Part shown: one piece after another, positions 1-8,222 of the stretch
Position numbering within the stretch: the first letter of the stretch is position 1
How the letters are laid out: every line of letters starts with the position of its first letter
DNA from: Geomonas diazotrophica
GTDB taxonomy: Bacteria; Desulfobacterota; Desulfuromonadia; Geobacterales; Geobacteraceae
Direction: 5' to 3'
Assembly: GCF_018919385.1 (NCBI RefSeq)
Contig: NZ_JAHLMF010000006.1
Location: 186,001-250,000 of the forward strand
Length of the DNA: 64,000 nt
The notes under the pieces: generated by a model
The model's database searches: none
What the model saw: the letters and a program-made list of their open reading frames with translations, nothing else
Told to the model about the DNA's origin: nothing
Program-made: the position numbers and the translations under genes

Positions 1-775
1 GTTGCGGCGTCACCACCACCTGCCGGAAGCGCTCCGCATTGGCGAAGTTGAGCTGGGTCTCGCCGAGCTTGGCGTAGGAGAAGGGCTCCCCTTCCTTGAA
101 GGCGATGAACCGCTTCAGGAAGATATCCGGATATTCAGCGCCCCCCTCGATGCGGGTGCCGTCGAAGTAGTAGCGGGCGCCGGTATCCAGGGTGAGGTGG
201 ATACGGGCGGTGGCAAGATCGGGGGAGATCCGGATCTCGTGGCGGGGGAAGCCGGCATCCAGGTAGCCAAGGGTCTGGGCCTGCGCCTGTAGTGCACTCT
301 TGCCCCGCTCGTAGTCGGGCTGCAACAGCACCCCCCCGGCGGCAAGCGGGAAGGAGGCGGCCTGGCGGCGCAACTCCTTTTGTTGCGCCCCTTCCCCCTC
401 GAGCTTCAGGTCGACCTCGACGACCCGCACCGGTTCGCCCGGATCGACCACCACCTCCACCCTCCCCTCTCCCCCCTTCCCTTCCCGCACCGTGGCAGTC
501 GCCTTGGCGCGGTAGAAACCGTAAGGCTGCAGGGCCACCCGCGCCTTTTCCGGCGCCTGGCGCGCAAAGCGCTCCAGCCAGAGCCGGTCGACCTTGCCGT
601 CGCGCACCAGGCCATGCGGCAGTTCCAGCGCCCGGCGCACGTTGTCCTGGGCATCCCCCTCGACGCCGGAGACGGCGACCTCTACCGGCTCGGCGGCACG
701 AAGCGGTGCGGCAAGGCAAAAGAGCCAGGCGAGGCAGAGGGCGATACGAAAGTGTGTGGCAAGGGATCGGGACAT
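1..775 (-). CDS. TamA/BamA-family outer-membrane assembly protein, N-terminal part (runs off the window)
   Basis: Read on the minus strand from an ATG at 775, the frame is open to the window edge, so about 258 N-terminal residues are present. The start follows a GGAG box about 6 bases upstream. The product opens with a signal peptide (hydrophobic run about residues 10-24 ending in PLRAAEP) and then shows POTRA-like beta-alpha-alpha-beta units, including GYLDAGFPRHEIRI and YYFDGTRIEGG, followed by FVAFKEG-type spacing (here FIAFKEGEPFSYAKL). This pattern fits the TamA branch of the Omp85 family, which folds outer-membrane proteins. The C-terminal beta-barrel would lie outside the window. The Omp85/POTRA assignment is good; TamA rather than another Omp85 member is an inference. 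Confidence 0.72.
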   Translation of the reverse strand, partial: MSRSLATHFRIALCLAWLFCLAAPLRAAEPVEVAVSGVEGDAQDNVRRALELPHGLVRDGKVDRLWLERFARQAPEKARVALQPYGFYRAKATATVREGKGGEGRVEVVVDPGEPVRVVEVDLKLEGEGAQQKELRRQAASFPLAAGGVLLQPDYERGKSALQAQAQTLGYLDAGFPRHEIRISPDLATARIHLTLDTGARYYFDGTRIEGGAEYPDIFLKRFIAFKEGEPFSYAKLGETQLNFANAERFRQVVVTPQ

Positions 776-1277
776 GAGGCTCCAGGCGCGTCGGCTTTCC
801 CTTTTTCGCCCCCGCCCCTCCTCGCGCCGGAGGAGCTGCAGATCGAGATAGGAAACGCCTAACCTTTCCAGATTACGAACCCATGAAGTTTACCATGTCG
901 GACGACGATGTTCTTGTTTCCTCAACAATATCCGGCAGGCAGAGCGAAGATGCGGGAGCAAAACCACGACAGAGTTTTCTGCCTATGAGCACGCGACCAC
1001 GGATTGAACTTGAAAAGCATCGCCGCAACTGAAGTTACGCTCTCCCCCGCCCCGCGACGTCCTGGGAGAAGAAGGTGGAGCTGGGTTCGAATCTCATATT
1101 CCCTGCGCCTTTGCGGCTCCGCCTCTTAGCGTAGAAGCTTTTGATGCCATCGACGCCTTACCGTCTTGTCACCCCGCATCCCCCTTGCCAGAAGGGAGGA
1201 CTGCTGTCTCAGTCCCCCGCGTCGCAACTCTGTTATAATGTCAGCAGCAGCCAACTAAGCCGTTCACGAGGTAGGTC
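776..1277. other. Intergenic region between divergent genes, no gene seen
   Basis: About 500 bases separate the TamA-like gene from the acetyltransferase. I see no convincing coding frame. A TATAAT hexamer lies at 1234-1239, 39 bases before the GNAT start, and could be a -10 element, but no good -35 box sits 16-18 bases upstream. A stretch near 1105-1125 (TGCGCCTTTGCGGCT) resembles the right arm of the long inverted repeat at 38581-38759, which suggests a degraded copy of the same repeat family. Confidence 0.4.
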
Positions 1278-1790
1278 ATGCCGCACAACGACCAGCACGA
1301 AGAGGAGGCCCCCCGCATCCGGCAGATGATCATCGAGGACCTGCCGGAGGTGTTTCACATCGGGGAGGAGGTCTTCACCGCGGAATATTCGCAAAGCCTC
1401 TACCGCACCTGGGACGAATACGAGATCACCACGCTGTTCAACTCGGACAACGAGCTCTGCATCGTGGCCGAGCACGAGGACCGCATCCTGGGGTTCGCCC
1501 TGGGCACCACCGTCAAGAAGCACCACTCGCCCTGGAAGTACGGCTACCTGGTCTGGCTCGGGGTGCGCCGCGAGCTGCAGAAGGTGCAGGTCGGCGCCCG
1601 GCTCTTCAAGGAACTGAAAAGGCGCTTCAAGGAACAGGGGGTACGCATGATCATCATCGACACCTCGGCCGACAACGAACCGGCCATCCGGTTCTTCAAG
1701 AAGCACGGTTTCGACAACGTGCAGGAGCACCTCTACATGACGCTCAACCTCTCCAAGCGGCAAAAGAAGAAGCCGGTGAAAAAGCCATGA
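1278..1790 (+). CDS. GNAT-family N-acetyltransferase
   Basis: A 170-residue protein of the GCN5-related acetyltransferase fold, which transfers acetyl from acetyl-CoA to an amine. Motif A is visible at residues 96-112 (VRRELQKVQVGARLFKE), where the Q-x-x-G-x-A type loop binds the CoA pyrophosphate. The C-terminal motif B, DNEPAIRFFKKHGF (132-145), is typical of RimI-like enzymes. The N terminus is charged and hydrophilic, and the last 15 residues are lysine-rich. The start is preceded by GAGG. The stop overlaps the next gene's start in an ATGA arrangement, so it is translationally coupled to the M20 peptidase. The substrate cannot be told from the sequence. Confidence 0.85.
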   Translation: MPHNDQHEEEAPRIRQMIIEDLPEVFHIGEEVFTAEYSQSLYRTWDEYEITTLFNSDNELCIVAEHEDRILGFALGTTVKKHHSPWKYGYLVWLGVRRELQKVQVGARLFKELKRRFKEQGVRMIIIDTSADNEPAIRFFKKHGFDNVQEHLYMTLNLSKRQKKKPVKKP

Positions 1791-2992
1791 GCGGCCGGCT
1801 CGAAGAGGTCATGGCCGCCATCGCCCCCGCACGGCTCAAGGGGACCCTCACCGACCTGCTCGACATATACTCACCCTCGGGAAAGGAGGAGGACATCCAG
1901 CTCTACCTTGAGGACCTCCTCTCCCGCGCCGGATTCTCCGTGGAGCGCCAGGAGGTCGAGGAAGAGCGCTACAACCTGCGCGTCACCATGGGAGAGGACG
2001 AACCGAGGCTCTATCTGGTGGGGCATGTGGACACGGTTCCCGCCTGGGACCTGGAGGAGTTCGGGGCGCGGGAGGATGGGGACTTGGTCCGGGGGCTGGG
2101 GAGCGCCGACATGAAGGGTGGCTGCGCCGCCATGCTGGAGACCTGGCTCGCTCTGGCGCAGGCGCTCAAACCTGCGCGACGCCCGAGCGTTGGGCTACTG
2201 CTGGTGGTGGGTGAAGAGGAGAACGGGGACGGCAGCGCCGCCTTTCTCAAGCGGTGCAGCGCCCCGTGGGCCGTGATCGGGGAACCGACCGGCCTCTCCG
2301 CCTGCTTCGCGCACTTCGGTTACCTGGAAGCGGGGTTCGTCACCCGGGGGGTGCGCAGCCACTCCTCGCTCCCCGAGTTGGGGCACAACGCCGTGGAGTC
2401 GATGCTGCGGGTGCTTCTTCACCTCGGGAAGGACTCCCTGTTCAAGCGGGGCGAATCCGAGATCGTCTACTCGATCAGGGAGATGCGCTCCTCCCAGAAG
2501 GGATTCGTGGTGCCGGACCGCTGCGAGGCGTGGATCGACCTGCACCTCCCCCCCGAGCGCGATCCGGGATCCGTGGAGCAGGCCATCCGCCGCATCACCG
2601 CCGGCGCCGGGCAGTACATACCGGGGCTCGACCTCTCGGTCGCCTTCGACTTCGCCTCCCCCGGCTACAACCTGGGGACCGACAACCCGCTGGCCCGCAT
2701 CCTGGAACAGACCTACCAGCGCCTCGGGCTCACCCTGAAGTTCGAGGCCTTCCGGTCGCACTCGGACGGGAACCTGTTCCACGCGGCGGGATGCCGGCCG
2801 CTCATCCTTGGGCCGGGCGCGCTGGAGATCTCCCACACCCCCGAGGAGCAGGTAAGCTTCCCGGAAGTGCTGGCGGCGGCGAGGATCTATGCGGCGCTCT
2901 GCCTGGGGATGGACCAGTACGCGGGGCTCGCCCTGGAGCGCAGGGGGTCTCTGAACTGCTTCGATCGGCAGGCGAGCTGGGTGGGGTGCTAG
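1787..2992 (+). CDS. M20-family metallopeptidase (ArgE/DapE/ACY1-like amidohydrolase)
   Basis: A 401-residue zinc amidohydrolase of the M20 family. First ligand motif VGHVDTVP (H80, catalytic D82), bridging aspartate in GSADMKGG (D108), catalytic/ligand pair in VGEEENGDGS (E143, E144), GEPTGL (E166), and a C-terminal histidine in EISHTPEE. The family removes acyl or peptidyl groups from amino-acid derivatives (ArgE, DapE and carboxypeptidase G2 are members); which one applies here is not decidable. The start overlaps the acetyltransferase stop, so acylation and deacylation activities are encoded by coupled genes. The last about 20 codons run to 2992 and face the broken cytochrome gene on the other strand. 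Confidence 0.85.
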   Translation: MSGRLEEVMAAIAPARLKGTLTDLLDIYSPSGKEEDIQLYLEDLLSRAGFSVERQEVEEERYNLRVTMGEDEPRLYLVGHVDTVPAWDLEEFGAREDGDLVRGLGSADMKGGCAAMLETWLALAQALKPARRPSVGLLLVVGEEENGDGSAAFLKRCSAPWAVIGEPTGLSACFAHFGYLEAGFVTRGVRSHSSLPELGHNAVESMLRVLLHLGKDSLFKRGESEIVYSIREMRSSQKGFVVPDRCEAWIDLHLPPERDPGSVEQAIRRITAGAGQYIPGLDLSVAFDFASPGYNLGTDNPLARILEQTYQRLGLTLKFEAFRSHSDGNLFHAAGCRPLILGPGALEISHTPEEQVSFPEVLAAARIYAALCLGMDQYAGLALERRGSLNCFDRQASWVGC

Positions 2993-3003
2993 CGGGAGGG
3001 GCG

Positions 3004-3304
3004 CTACTGCCGAAGCTGTCGCTCATCCCTTTGTGGCAGCGCTTGCAGTCGTTCATAGGGGAGGCGACCAGCATGTGGCAGGCACCGCAGAAGTTTCCGT
3101 AGATGTTGGTGTCCATGGTAAAGGCGCTGGTCGACTTCACCTTGATGTTGAAGATGTCGGGGTGGCAGCTGGAGCAGTCGAGCTCGGCGAAATGTTCCTG
3201 GTGGGAGAAACCTTGGCCGGCTCGCTGCGGTCCATGGCCGCCCCTCCGGAACTCAGGACGAGCACGAGGGCACACGCCGGCACGGCACGCAACAGCATCC
3301 TCAT
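3004..3304 (-). pseudogene. Triheme c7-type cytochrome, frameshifted
   Basis: Two frames on the minus strand together make one recognisable protein. From ATG 3304 (preceded by GGGGAAGGGG) one frame gives a signal peptide, MRMLLRAVPACALVLVLSS, and continues to MDRSEPAKV near 3215. The next frame then carries FSHQEHFAELDCSSCHPD and the heme sites CSSCH, CGACH and CKRCH, a spacing typical of c(7)-type triheme cytochromes that carry electrons in the Geobacter periplasm. Restoring one T in the run at about 3216-3220 (GGTTTC to GGTTTTC) would rejoin them as AKVFSHQEHF. The heme frame has no early stop: it runs on antisense into the M20 gene to about 2802, although a TAG in the third frame sits at 3004-3006. 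Either the gene is decaying or the sequence has an error. Confidence 0.65.
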
Positions 3305-3359
3305 CCCCTTCCCCAGCACCACCGACTCCATCCTGGCACTCCCCCCACCCCGAACAGGT

Positions 3360-3647
3360 CTACTTGGCCTGGTTGCTCTGCTTGTACTCCAGCATGAACG
3401 CGTAAAGGTTGCGGCACAGCGACAGGCGTTTCAGGTACACCTTGCGTACCGACTCCTCCTGGGTCTCGATCACCTTCTGCAGCGCGTCGCACGTGGCCAA
3501 CAGGTCGCGCAGCTCCTGCACCGACATGGTCATGGCCTGGTTGCTCTTGGAGCAGGTATCATCGAAGGTCGCCTGCCAGGCCTCCTCGGCCCAAACCGGC
3601 TGTGCCAGGGCCAGTACCAGCATGGCAGTCGCGATCGCGCCTTTCAC
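3360..3647 (-). CDS. Small periplasmic helical protein of unknown function
   Basis: A 95-residue product starting at GTG 3647. A signal peptide is clear (MKGAIATAMLVLALAQPVWA, cleavage after AWA). The mature part, about 75 residues, is predicted to be largely helical and contains three cysteines (DDTCSKS, LATCDAL, LSLCRNL), none in a CxxCH heme motif. It lies 55 bases upstream of the frameshifted triheme cytochrome on the same strand, so the two are likely co-transcribed and exported together. I do not recognise a family; a redox-partner or assembly role is only suggested by position. Confidence 0.65.
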   Translation of the reverse strand: MKGAIATAMLVLALAQPVWAEEAWQATFDDTCSKSNQAMTMSVQELRDLLATCDALQKVIETQEESVRKVYLKRLSLCRNLYAFMLEYKQSNQAK

Positions 3648-3770
3648 GTTTGACAGACCCCCGGCCGAGACAAATTGTGATGCAACTCACCGAAGAACCG
3701 CATAGGGCTTGCCTTCGCAGAAAGTTGTGGAGTAAGCTCTGCCATCATCTGAACCAGAAGGCGGTACATC

Positions 3771-5012
3771 GTGTTTCGAGTTGCACCATCCGTTCTCGCA
3801 GTGACCCTGATGCTGTTCCTTTTGTTCCCACTCTCCTCCCGGGCCGAACCCGTCAAGACCGGCGCCGAGATCCTGAGCGAGCAGGGGTTCCCGCCGCTAC
3901 AGGGAAAGCGCTTCGCCCTGATCACCAACCAGTCCGCCATGGTGGGGGACACCCACGTCCTGACGCTGATGGAGCAAAAAGGGGTGAAGCCCGTAGTGAT
4001 CTTCTCTCCCGAGCACGGCCTGAAGGGGAATGCCGAGGACGGCGTCAAGCTGGCCGACGACAACGCGGCGGCCATACCGGTGAAGAGCCTGTACGGCGCC
4101 AGCAAGAAGCCGCGCCCGGACGACCTCAAGGGTATCGACCTGTTGGTTTTCGACATCCAGGACGCCGGCGCGCGCTTCTACACCTACATCTCCACCATGG
4201 GGCTCGCCATGCAGGCCGCCGCCCAGGCCGGCATCCCCTTCCTGGTGCTGGACCGTCCCAACCCCCTTGGGGGGGACTACGTCGCCGGCTTCGTGAGGGA
4301 GAAGATCCCGGGGAGCTTCACCTCGCTCTACCCGATCCCGTTGGCCCACGGCCTGACGGTAGGGGAGCTGGCCGGGATGATCAAGGGGGAAGGGATGCTG
4401 CCGGACCTGGAGAAGCTCGACCTGCAGGTGGTGCGCATGCATGGGTGGCAGCGGGAGATGCGCTGGCCGGATACGGGGCTGCGCTGGGTCGCCACCAGCC
4501 CAAACCTGGCCGCCATCGACTCGGTGCTGCTCTACCCCGGCACCGGCCTGCTGGAGGGGACCGGCGCCTCGGAAGGACGCGGCAGCACGAGACCGTTCCA
4601 GATCGCCGGTTGGCCCGGCATCGACGCCAAGGCCCTCGCCCTGCGTCTGAACGAAGAACGTCTCCCGGGACTGCACTTCGATCCGCTGCAGTTCACCCCG
4701 GTCCGGCTCCCCGGCATCTCCAGCGCGCCGAAGTACCGCGACCGCGAGGTGGCGGGGGTGAGCATCGAGATCACCGACTACCGCAAGGTCTTGCCGGTGC
4801 AGACCGGTGTCGCGCTTTTGGCCGCGCTGCAGGCGGCGCTCCCCGACCAGGCCCGTCCCCTGTTCTTCCGGGGGGGGATCGACGACATGGCAGGTTCGCC
4901 TGAGCTGCGCAAGGGGCTGCAGGCGGGCGAGACACCGGCCGCCATCGAAGCCCGCTGGGCGCCAGGAGTGAAAAGCTTCCTGGAGCTGCGCAAGCCCTAC
5001 CTCCTCTACTGA
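3771..5012 (+). CDS. namZ: Exo-beta-N-acetylmuramidase NamZ family (DUF1343)
   Basis: 413 residues from a GTG start with AGAAGGCGG about 7 bases upstream. A signal peptide covers about residues 1-25 (hydrophobic core, then SSRAEP). Family signatures: SPEHGL at 79-84, DIQDAGARFYTY at 128-139 and DRPNPLGG at 161-168, all hallmark motifs of DUF1343/NamZ. NamZ-type enzymes release N-acetylmuramic acid from the non-reducing end of peptidoglycan fragments and so serve cell-wall recycling. The length agrees with the family. It stands alone; the minus-strand genes upstream diverge from it. Family confidence is high; enzymatic activity rests on homology. Confidence 0.85.
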   Translation: MFRVAPSVLAVTLMLFLLFPLSSRAEPVKTGAEILSEQGFPPLQGKRFALITNQSAMVGDTHVLTLMEQKGVKPVVIFSPEHGLKGNAEDGVKLADDNAAAIPVKSLYGASKKPRPDDLKGIDLLVFDIQDAGARFYTYISTMGLAMQAAAQAGIPFLVLDRPNPLGGDYVAGFVREKIPGSFTSLYPIPLAHGLTVGELAGMIKGEGMLPDLEKLDLQVVRMHGWQREMRWPDTGLRWVATSPNLAAIDSVLLYPGTGLLEGTGASEGRGSTRPFQIAGWPGIDAKALALRLNEERLPGLHFDPLQFTPVRLPGISSAPKYRDREVAGVSIEITDYRKVLPVQTGVALLAALQAALPDQARPLFFRGGIDDMAGSPELRKGLQAGETPAAIEARWAPGVKSFLELRKPYLLY

Positions 5013-5047
5013 TCCCTCCTCACCACTTCCCGCCCGGACTCCCCCGG

Positions 5048-5080
5048 AAAAAAAGCAGGGGTACCCTCTCGGGTACCCCT
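5048..5080 (-). terminator. Intrinsic terminator, minus strand
   Basis: A perfect 10-bp inverted repeat (AGGGGTACCC, loop of 4, GGGTACCCCT) at 5057-5080 is followed on the minus strand by GC and then seven T (5054-5048). On the plus strand no T run follows, so the direction is minus. No minus-strand gene ends here, which is the main reason to suspect the RNA upstream. Confidence 0.75.
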
Positions 5081-5240
5081 CGGTGCGACTCTCATCGGTA
5101 TCGGCCGCCAAAGAGCACCGATTACATGGCAGAAGGGACAGTGTTGCCGCGGGCGCCGTTCTGGCACCGGGGCCGGCCCTAGCCCGGCCTGCGCACTTCT
5201 GTGCCTGGCATCCCCTCCATGTCAACGCTGTGACCTTATC
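5048..5240 (-). ncRNA. Putative structured small RNA, class unknown
   Basis: The minus strand carries a chain of perfect inverted repeats ending in a textbook terminator, and no open frame precedes it. Helices in minus-strand order: 5217-5222 with 5124-5129 (ACATGG/CCATGT); 5184-5189 with 5171-5176 (GGCCGG/CCGGCC), nested inside; 5115-5120 with 5081-5086 (CGGTGC/GCACCG); then the terminator hairpin 5071-5080/5057-5066. No minus-strand CDS lies between 5390 and 5048 and none follows, so the RNA would be free-standing. The 5' end is a guess. A 6S-like or regulatory RNA is possible, but I could not match any Rfam family by eye. Confidence 0.4.
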
Positions 5241-5434
5241 GCCAGGGTTCGGCACTACTTGAGAGATTTCTGCTGGGCACGCCTGCAGCCGGACCTGATC
5301 CGCCTCGAGCGCGCTGCAACTGCAATCGGCGCGGGTTCCCGTTCAAAAAGTCCTCAATCTATTGCTCGATCTGCCGATACGGAAAGGCGATGGAAAAGAG
5401 TAAGGCGACGTCGCCATTGGATGAGGTAACACAC

Positions 5435-7129
5435 ATGAGCACAAAATATCGGCTGTCCTTTCAAGCAAAGATCCTCCTACTGGTACTGGTAAGCTGCTGC
5501 GTACTTGGCGCCCCCACCGGTCTGACAGTTATGAAGCAGTTCTATGACCTTACCACCAGGTTCAACGAGTCCTACCGCGAGTCCCTCTACGCCAACTCCG
5601 ACCTGCTTGCCAAGGCCGAGGTACAGACCGCTGTCAGCCTGCTGCAGCAGATCAGCGACCGGCAGCAAAGGGGCGAGATCACCGTTGAGGAGGCGAAGAA
5701 GCAGGGTGCGGACCTGCTCAGGGGGCTGAAGTTCGGCAAGGACGGATACTTCTGGGCCGATACCTCCGACGGCACCAACGTGGTACTGCTCGGGAAACCC
5801 GCCGAAGGGAAGAACCGCATGGACCTCCAGGACGCCAAGGGGAAATACCTGATCCGGGAGATCATCAAGAACGGCAAACGGCCGGGGGGCGGCTTCACCG
5901 ACTACCATTTCCCGCGCCCGGGCAGCGACACGGCCGCCCCCAAGCGCGGCTACTCGCTCTACTTCCCCCCCTTCGACTGGGTCATCGGCACCGGCACCTA
6001 CGTGGACGACCTGGACAACCTGGTGGCCAAGGCCGCAGACGCGAACAAGCAGTTGATCCTAAAGGACGTCTACCTGGTGGTGGCGCTCACCGTTGTGATC
6101 CTGGCCATCATCTGCCTGGCGGCGGTCCTGGTGGTGCGCCGGCTGATCGCCCACATCGGCACCGAGCCGGAGGAACTGGAGGAGATCGCCCAGCAGGTGG
6201 CGTCGGGCGACCTGACCGTGCGGCTGGAGCCGGGGAGAACCGGCATCTACGAGGCGATGCGCCGCATGGTCGAGGGGCTTCGGGAGGTGATGGAAAAGGT
6301 GAACCGCAGCGCCCTGGACGTCTCGGCCGCGGCGGGGGAGCTAAACGCCAACGCCCGCAGCATGGCCGACGACGCCGGCGCCGTGGTGAACCAGGCCGAG
6401 ACGGTGGCGGTGGCCAGCGAGGAGATGTCCTGCACCAGCAACGACATCTCCCGCAACTGCCACCTGGCCGCCGGCAGCTCCGGGCGAGCCAGCACTTCCG
6501 CGCAAAGCGGTGCCGCCATCGTCAAGGAAACGGTTCAGGGGATGAACAGGATCGCCGACCACGTGCGCAATTCCGCCGGCGTGGTGGAGCAGTTGGGGAC
6601 CCGCAGCGACCAGATCGGCGAGATCGTGGCCACCATCGAGGACATCGCGGACCAGACCAACCTCCTGGCGCTCAACGCCGCCATAGAGGCCGCCCGCGCC
6701 GGAGAGCAGGGGCGCGGCTTCGCCGTGGTCGCGGACGAGGTCCGCGCGCTGGCCGAACGGACCACCAAGGCGACCCGCGAGATCGGCACCATGATCAAGA
6801 ACATCCAGCAGGAAACCAAGCTCGCGGTGCGGGCCATGGAGGAAGGGGTCGAGGAGGTGACCCGCGGCACCGGCGAGGCGGCCCGCTCCGGCGAGGCCCT
6901 GGAAGACATCCTGACCCAGATCAACGAGGTGACCAGCCAGATCAACCAGATCGTGACGGCAGCAGAAGAGCAGACCGCCACCACCCAGGAGATCACCAAC
7001 AACATCCACCAGATATCCGGTACCGTACAGCAAAGCGCCAGGGGGGCGCAGGAGATCTCGGCGGCCTCCGAGCGCCTCTCCACCCTCTCGGGCGAGATGC
7101 AGGAGATGGTGCAGAGGTTCAGGCTTTAA
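5435..7129 (+). CDS. Methyl-accepting chemotaxis protein with periplasmic Cache domain
   Basis: 564 residues from ATG 5435, chosen because GAGG lies 8 bases before it; an upstream in-frame ATG at 5390 would add 15 residues but has a Shine-Dalgarno box too close. Order: TM1 near the N terminus, a single Cache-type (Cache_2) sensor with [14 protein letters not shown] and [15 protein letters not shown]2 ([20 protein letters not shown]), HAMP-like linker, then the cytoplasmic signalling rod. The conserved hairpin tip is [20 protein letters not shown] with [18 protein letters not shown] after it. It senses small periplasmic ligands (commonly carboxylates in this family) and controls CheA. No che genes are adjacent, so it is an orphan receptor. 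Confidence 0.9.
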   Translation: MSTKYRLSFQAKILLLVLVSCCVLGAPTGLTVMKQFYDLTTRFNESYRESLYANSDLLAKAEVQTAVSLLQQISDRQQRGEITVEEAKKQGADLLRGLKFGKDGYFWADTSDGTNVVLLGKPAEGKNRMDLQDAKGKYLIREIIKNGKRPGGGFTDYHFPRPGSDTAAPKRGYSLYFPPFDWVIGTGTYVDDLDNLVAKAADANKQLILKDVYLVVALTVVILAIICLAAVLVVRRLIAHIGTEPEELEEIAQQVASGDLTVRLEPGRTGIYEAMRRMVEGLREVMEKVNRSALDVSAAAGELNANARSMADDAGAVVNQAETVAVASEEMSCTSNDISRNCHLAAGSSGRASTSAQSGAAIVKETVQGMNRIADHVRNSAGVVEQLGTRSDQIGEIVATIEDIADQTNLLALNAAIEAARAGEQGRGFAVVADEVRALAERTTKATREIGTMIKNIQQETKLAVRAMEEGVEEVTRGTGEAARSGEALEDILTQINEVTSQINQIVTAAEEQTATTQEITNNIHQISGTVQQSARGAQEISAASERLSTLSGEMQEMVQRFRL

Positions 7130-7143
7130 AACGCACCACTGGC

Positions 7144-7177
7144 ACGGCCCGGCGTTCCATCGGCACCGCCGGGCCGT
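7144..7177. repeat. GC-rich hairpin after the chemoreceptor gene
   Basis: Perfect 11-bp inverted repeat, ACGGCCCGGCG at 7144-7154 and CGCCGGGCCGT at 7167-7177, 15 bases after the chemoreceptor stop. No T run follows in either direction, so it is not a standard intrinsic terminator; it may still protect or end the mRNA. Confidence 0.5.
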
Positions 7178-7256
7178 CCGCCCACTCCGACCGGTCCGCC
7201 GTTCATCATCCTCACCACCAATTGGCATTCCAGCTAACTCGTGTATCATATTCGCT

Positions 7257-8222
7257 ATGCCAAAATCCGACCTCGACCGACAATTCCGCCTCAACATCGA
7301 AGAATACGTGCCGCTGGCGCCGTTCACCTCCTTCCGGGTCGGCGGGCCGGCCCGCTTCCTCATCGGTGCCCGGACCCTGCGCGAGCTCCGGGAAGCGCTG
7401 CGCTTCGCTGACAGGATGAAACTCCCCTTCTGCATCCTGGGTGGGGGGAGCAACCTCCTGGTGAGCGACGAAGGCTTCCCGGGGGTCGCCATACGGCTGC
7501 TGATGAACCGGGTCACCCGGTCGGGCGGCATGGTCCGGGTCCAGGGAGGCTTCGACCTGACCGCCCTGGTACACCGGACGGTGGGATGGGGGCTGTCGGG
7601 ACTCGAATCCCTGGCGGGCATCCCGGGGACGGTGGGAGGCGCGGTGCGGGGGAACGCCGGGGCCTACGGCGGCGCCATCGCTGATGCGCTGGCCACGGTC
7701 TCGGCGCTGGACGCCGCCACGCTCCATTCGGTGACGCTGCGCCGCGACCAATGCGCCTTCGGCTACCGGGACAGCCGCTTCAAGCGGGATCCCGGATTGA
7801 TCGTGGTGGGGGCGCTGCTGGCGCTCACCCCGGGAGACCGGGACGAGATCGGGACGAAGGTCGCGGAAACCCTGGCCAAGCGGGAGGCGAAACAGCTTTC
7901 CTGCGACCTGAGCGCCGGTTCCTTCTTCATGAATCCGGTGGTGGACGACGCGGGGCTGATCAGGAGGTTCGAGGAGGACCAGGGGGTGCGCTGCCGGGAA
8001 TGCCGCATCCCCGCAGGCTGGCTCATCGACCAGGCCGGGCTGCGCAGCCTGAGGGTGGGGGGAGCGGCGGTGAGCCACCGGCATGCCAACTACCTGGTCA
8101 ACACGGGAGCGGCCACGGCGGCGGAAATCGTTGAACTGGCCAGACAGGTGCGCAAGGAAGTGCAGGTGAAACTGGGGGTCGTACTCAGGGAGGAGGTGAG
8201 CCCCCTCGGGGTGGTCATCTAA
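7257..8222 (+). CDS. murB: UDP-N-acetylenolpyruvoylglucosamine reductase
   Basis: 321 residues. MurB reduces UDP-GlcNAc-enolpyruvate to UDP-MurNAc with NADPH and FAD in cytoplasmic peptidoglycan precursor synthesis. Seen here: SFRVGGPA (25-32), FAD-binding [10 protein letters not shown] (62-71), [19 protein letters not shown] (121-139), GYRDSRFKR (169-177), the catalytic serine region GSFFMNP (221-227) and the C-terminal [10 protein letters not shown] with the proton-relay glutamate. The short GYRxSxF form and length fit the type II class. The gene stands alone here, away from a mur cluster. Its stop overlaps the stop of the convergent kinase gene by 4 bases. Confidence 0.96.
   Translation: MPKSDLDRQFRLNIEEYVPLAPFTSFRVGGPARFLIGARTLRELREALRFADRMKLPFCILGGGSNLLVSDEGFPGVAIRLLMNRVTRSGGMVRVQGGFDLTALVHRTVGWGLSGLESLAGIPGTVGGAVRGNAGAYGGAIADALATVSALDAATLHSVTLRRDQCAFGYRDSRFKRDPGLIVVGALLALTPGDRDEIGTKVAETLAKREAKQLSCDLSAGSFFMNPVVDDAGLIRRFEEDQGVRCRECRIPAGWLIDQAGLRSLRVGGAAVSHRHANYLVNTGAATAAEIVELARQVRKEVQVKLGVVLREEVSPLGVVI

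Noticed and set aside
1081-1110. tRNA-like 3' end (GGTTCGAATCTC followed by a C-rich stretch)
   Set aside because: The T-stem has a mismatch, no 5' half or anticodon arm is present nearby, and no CCA-matching acceptor can be drawn. It is at best a chance match or a very degraded remnant.
3897-5255. Long minus-strand open frame opposite namZ
   Set aside because: It is antisense to a gene with clear family motifs, has no family signal and is high in Arg/Gly/Ala, as expected for a shadow frame of GC-rich DNA.
5260-5310. Sigma-54 promoter candidate before the chemoreceptor (GG-N10-GC)
   Set aside because: Only the GG and GC dinucleotides match; the flanking TGGCAC and TTGCA consensus bases do not, so the match is expected by chance.
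5241-5434. c-di-GMP or other riboswitch upstream of the chemoreceptor
   Set aside because: No GGACG-x-AAAGCC core, tetraloop hairpin pattern or downstream terminator exists on the plus strand there.
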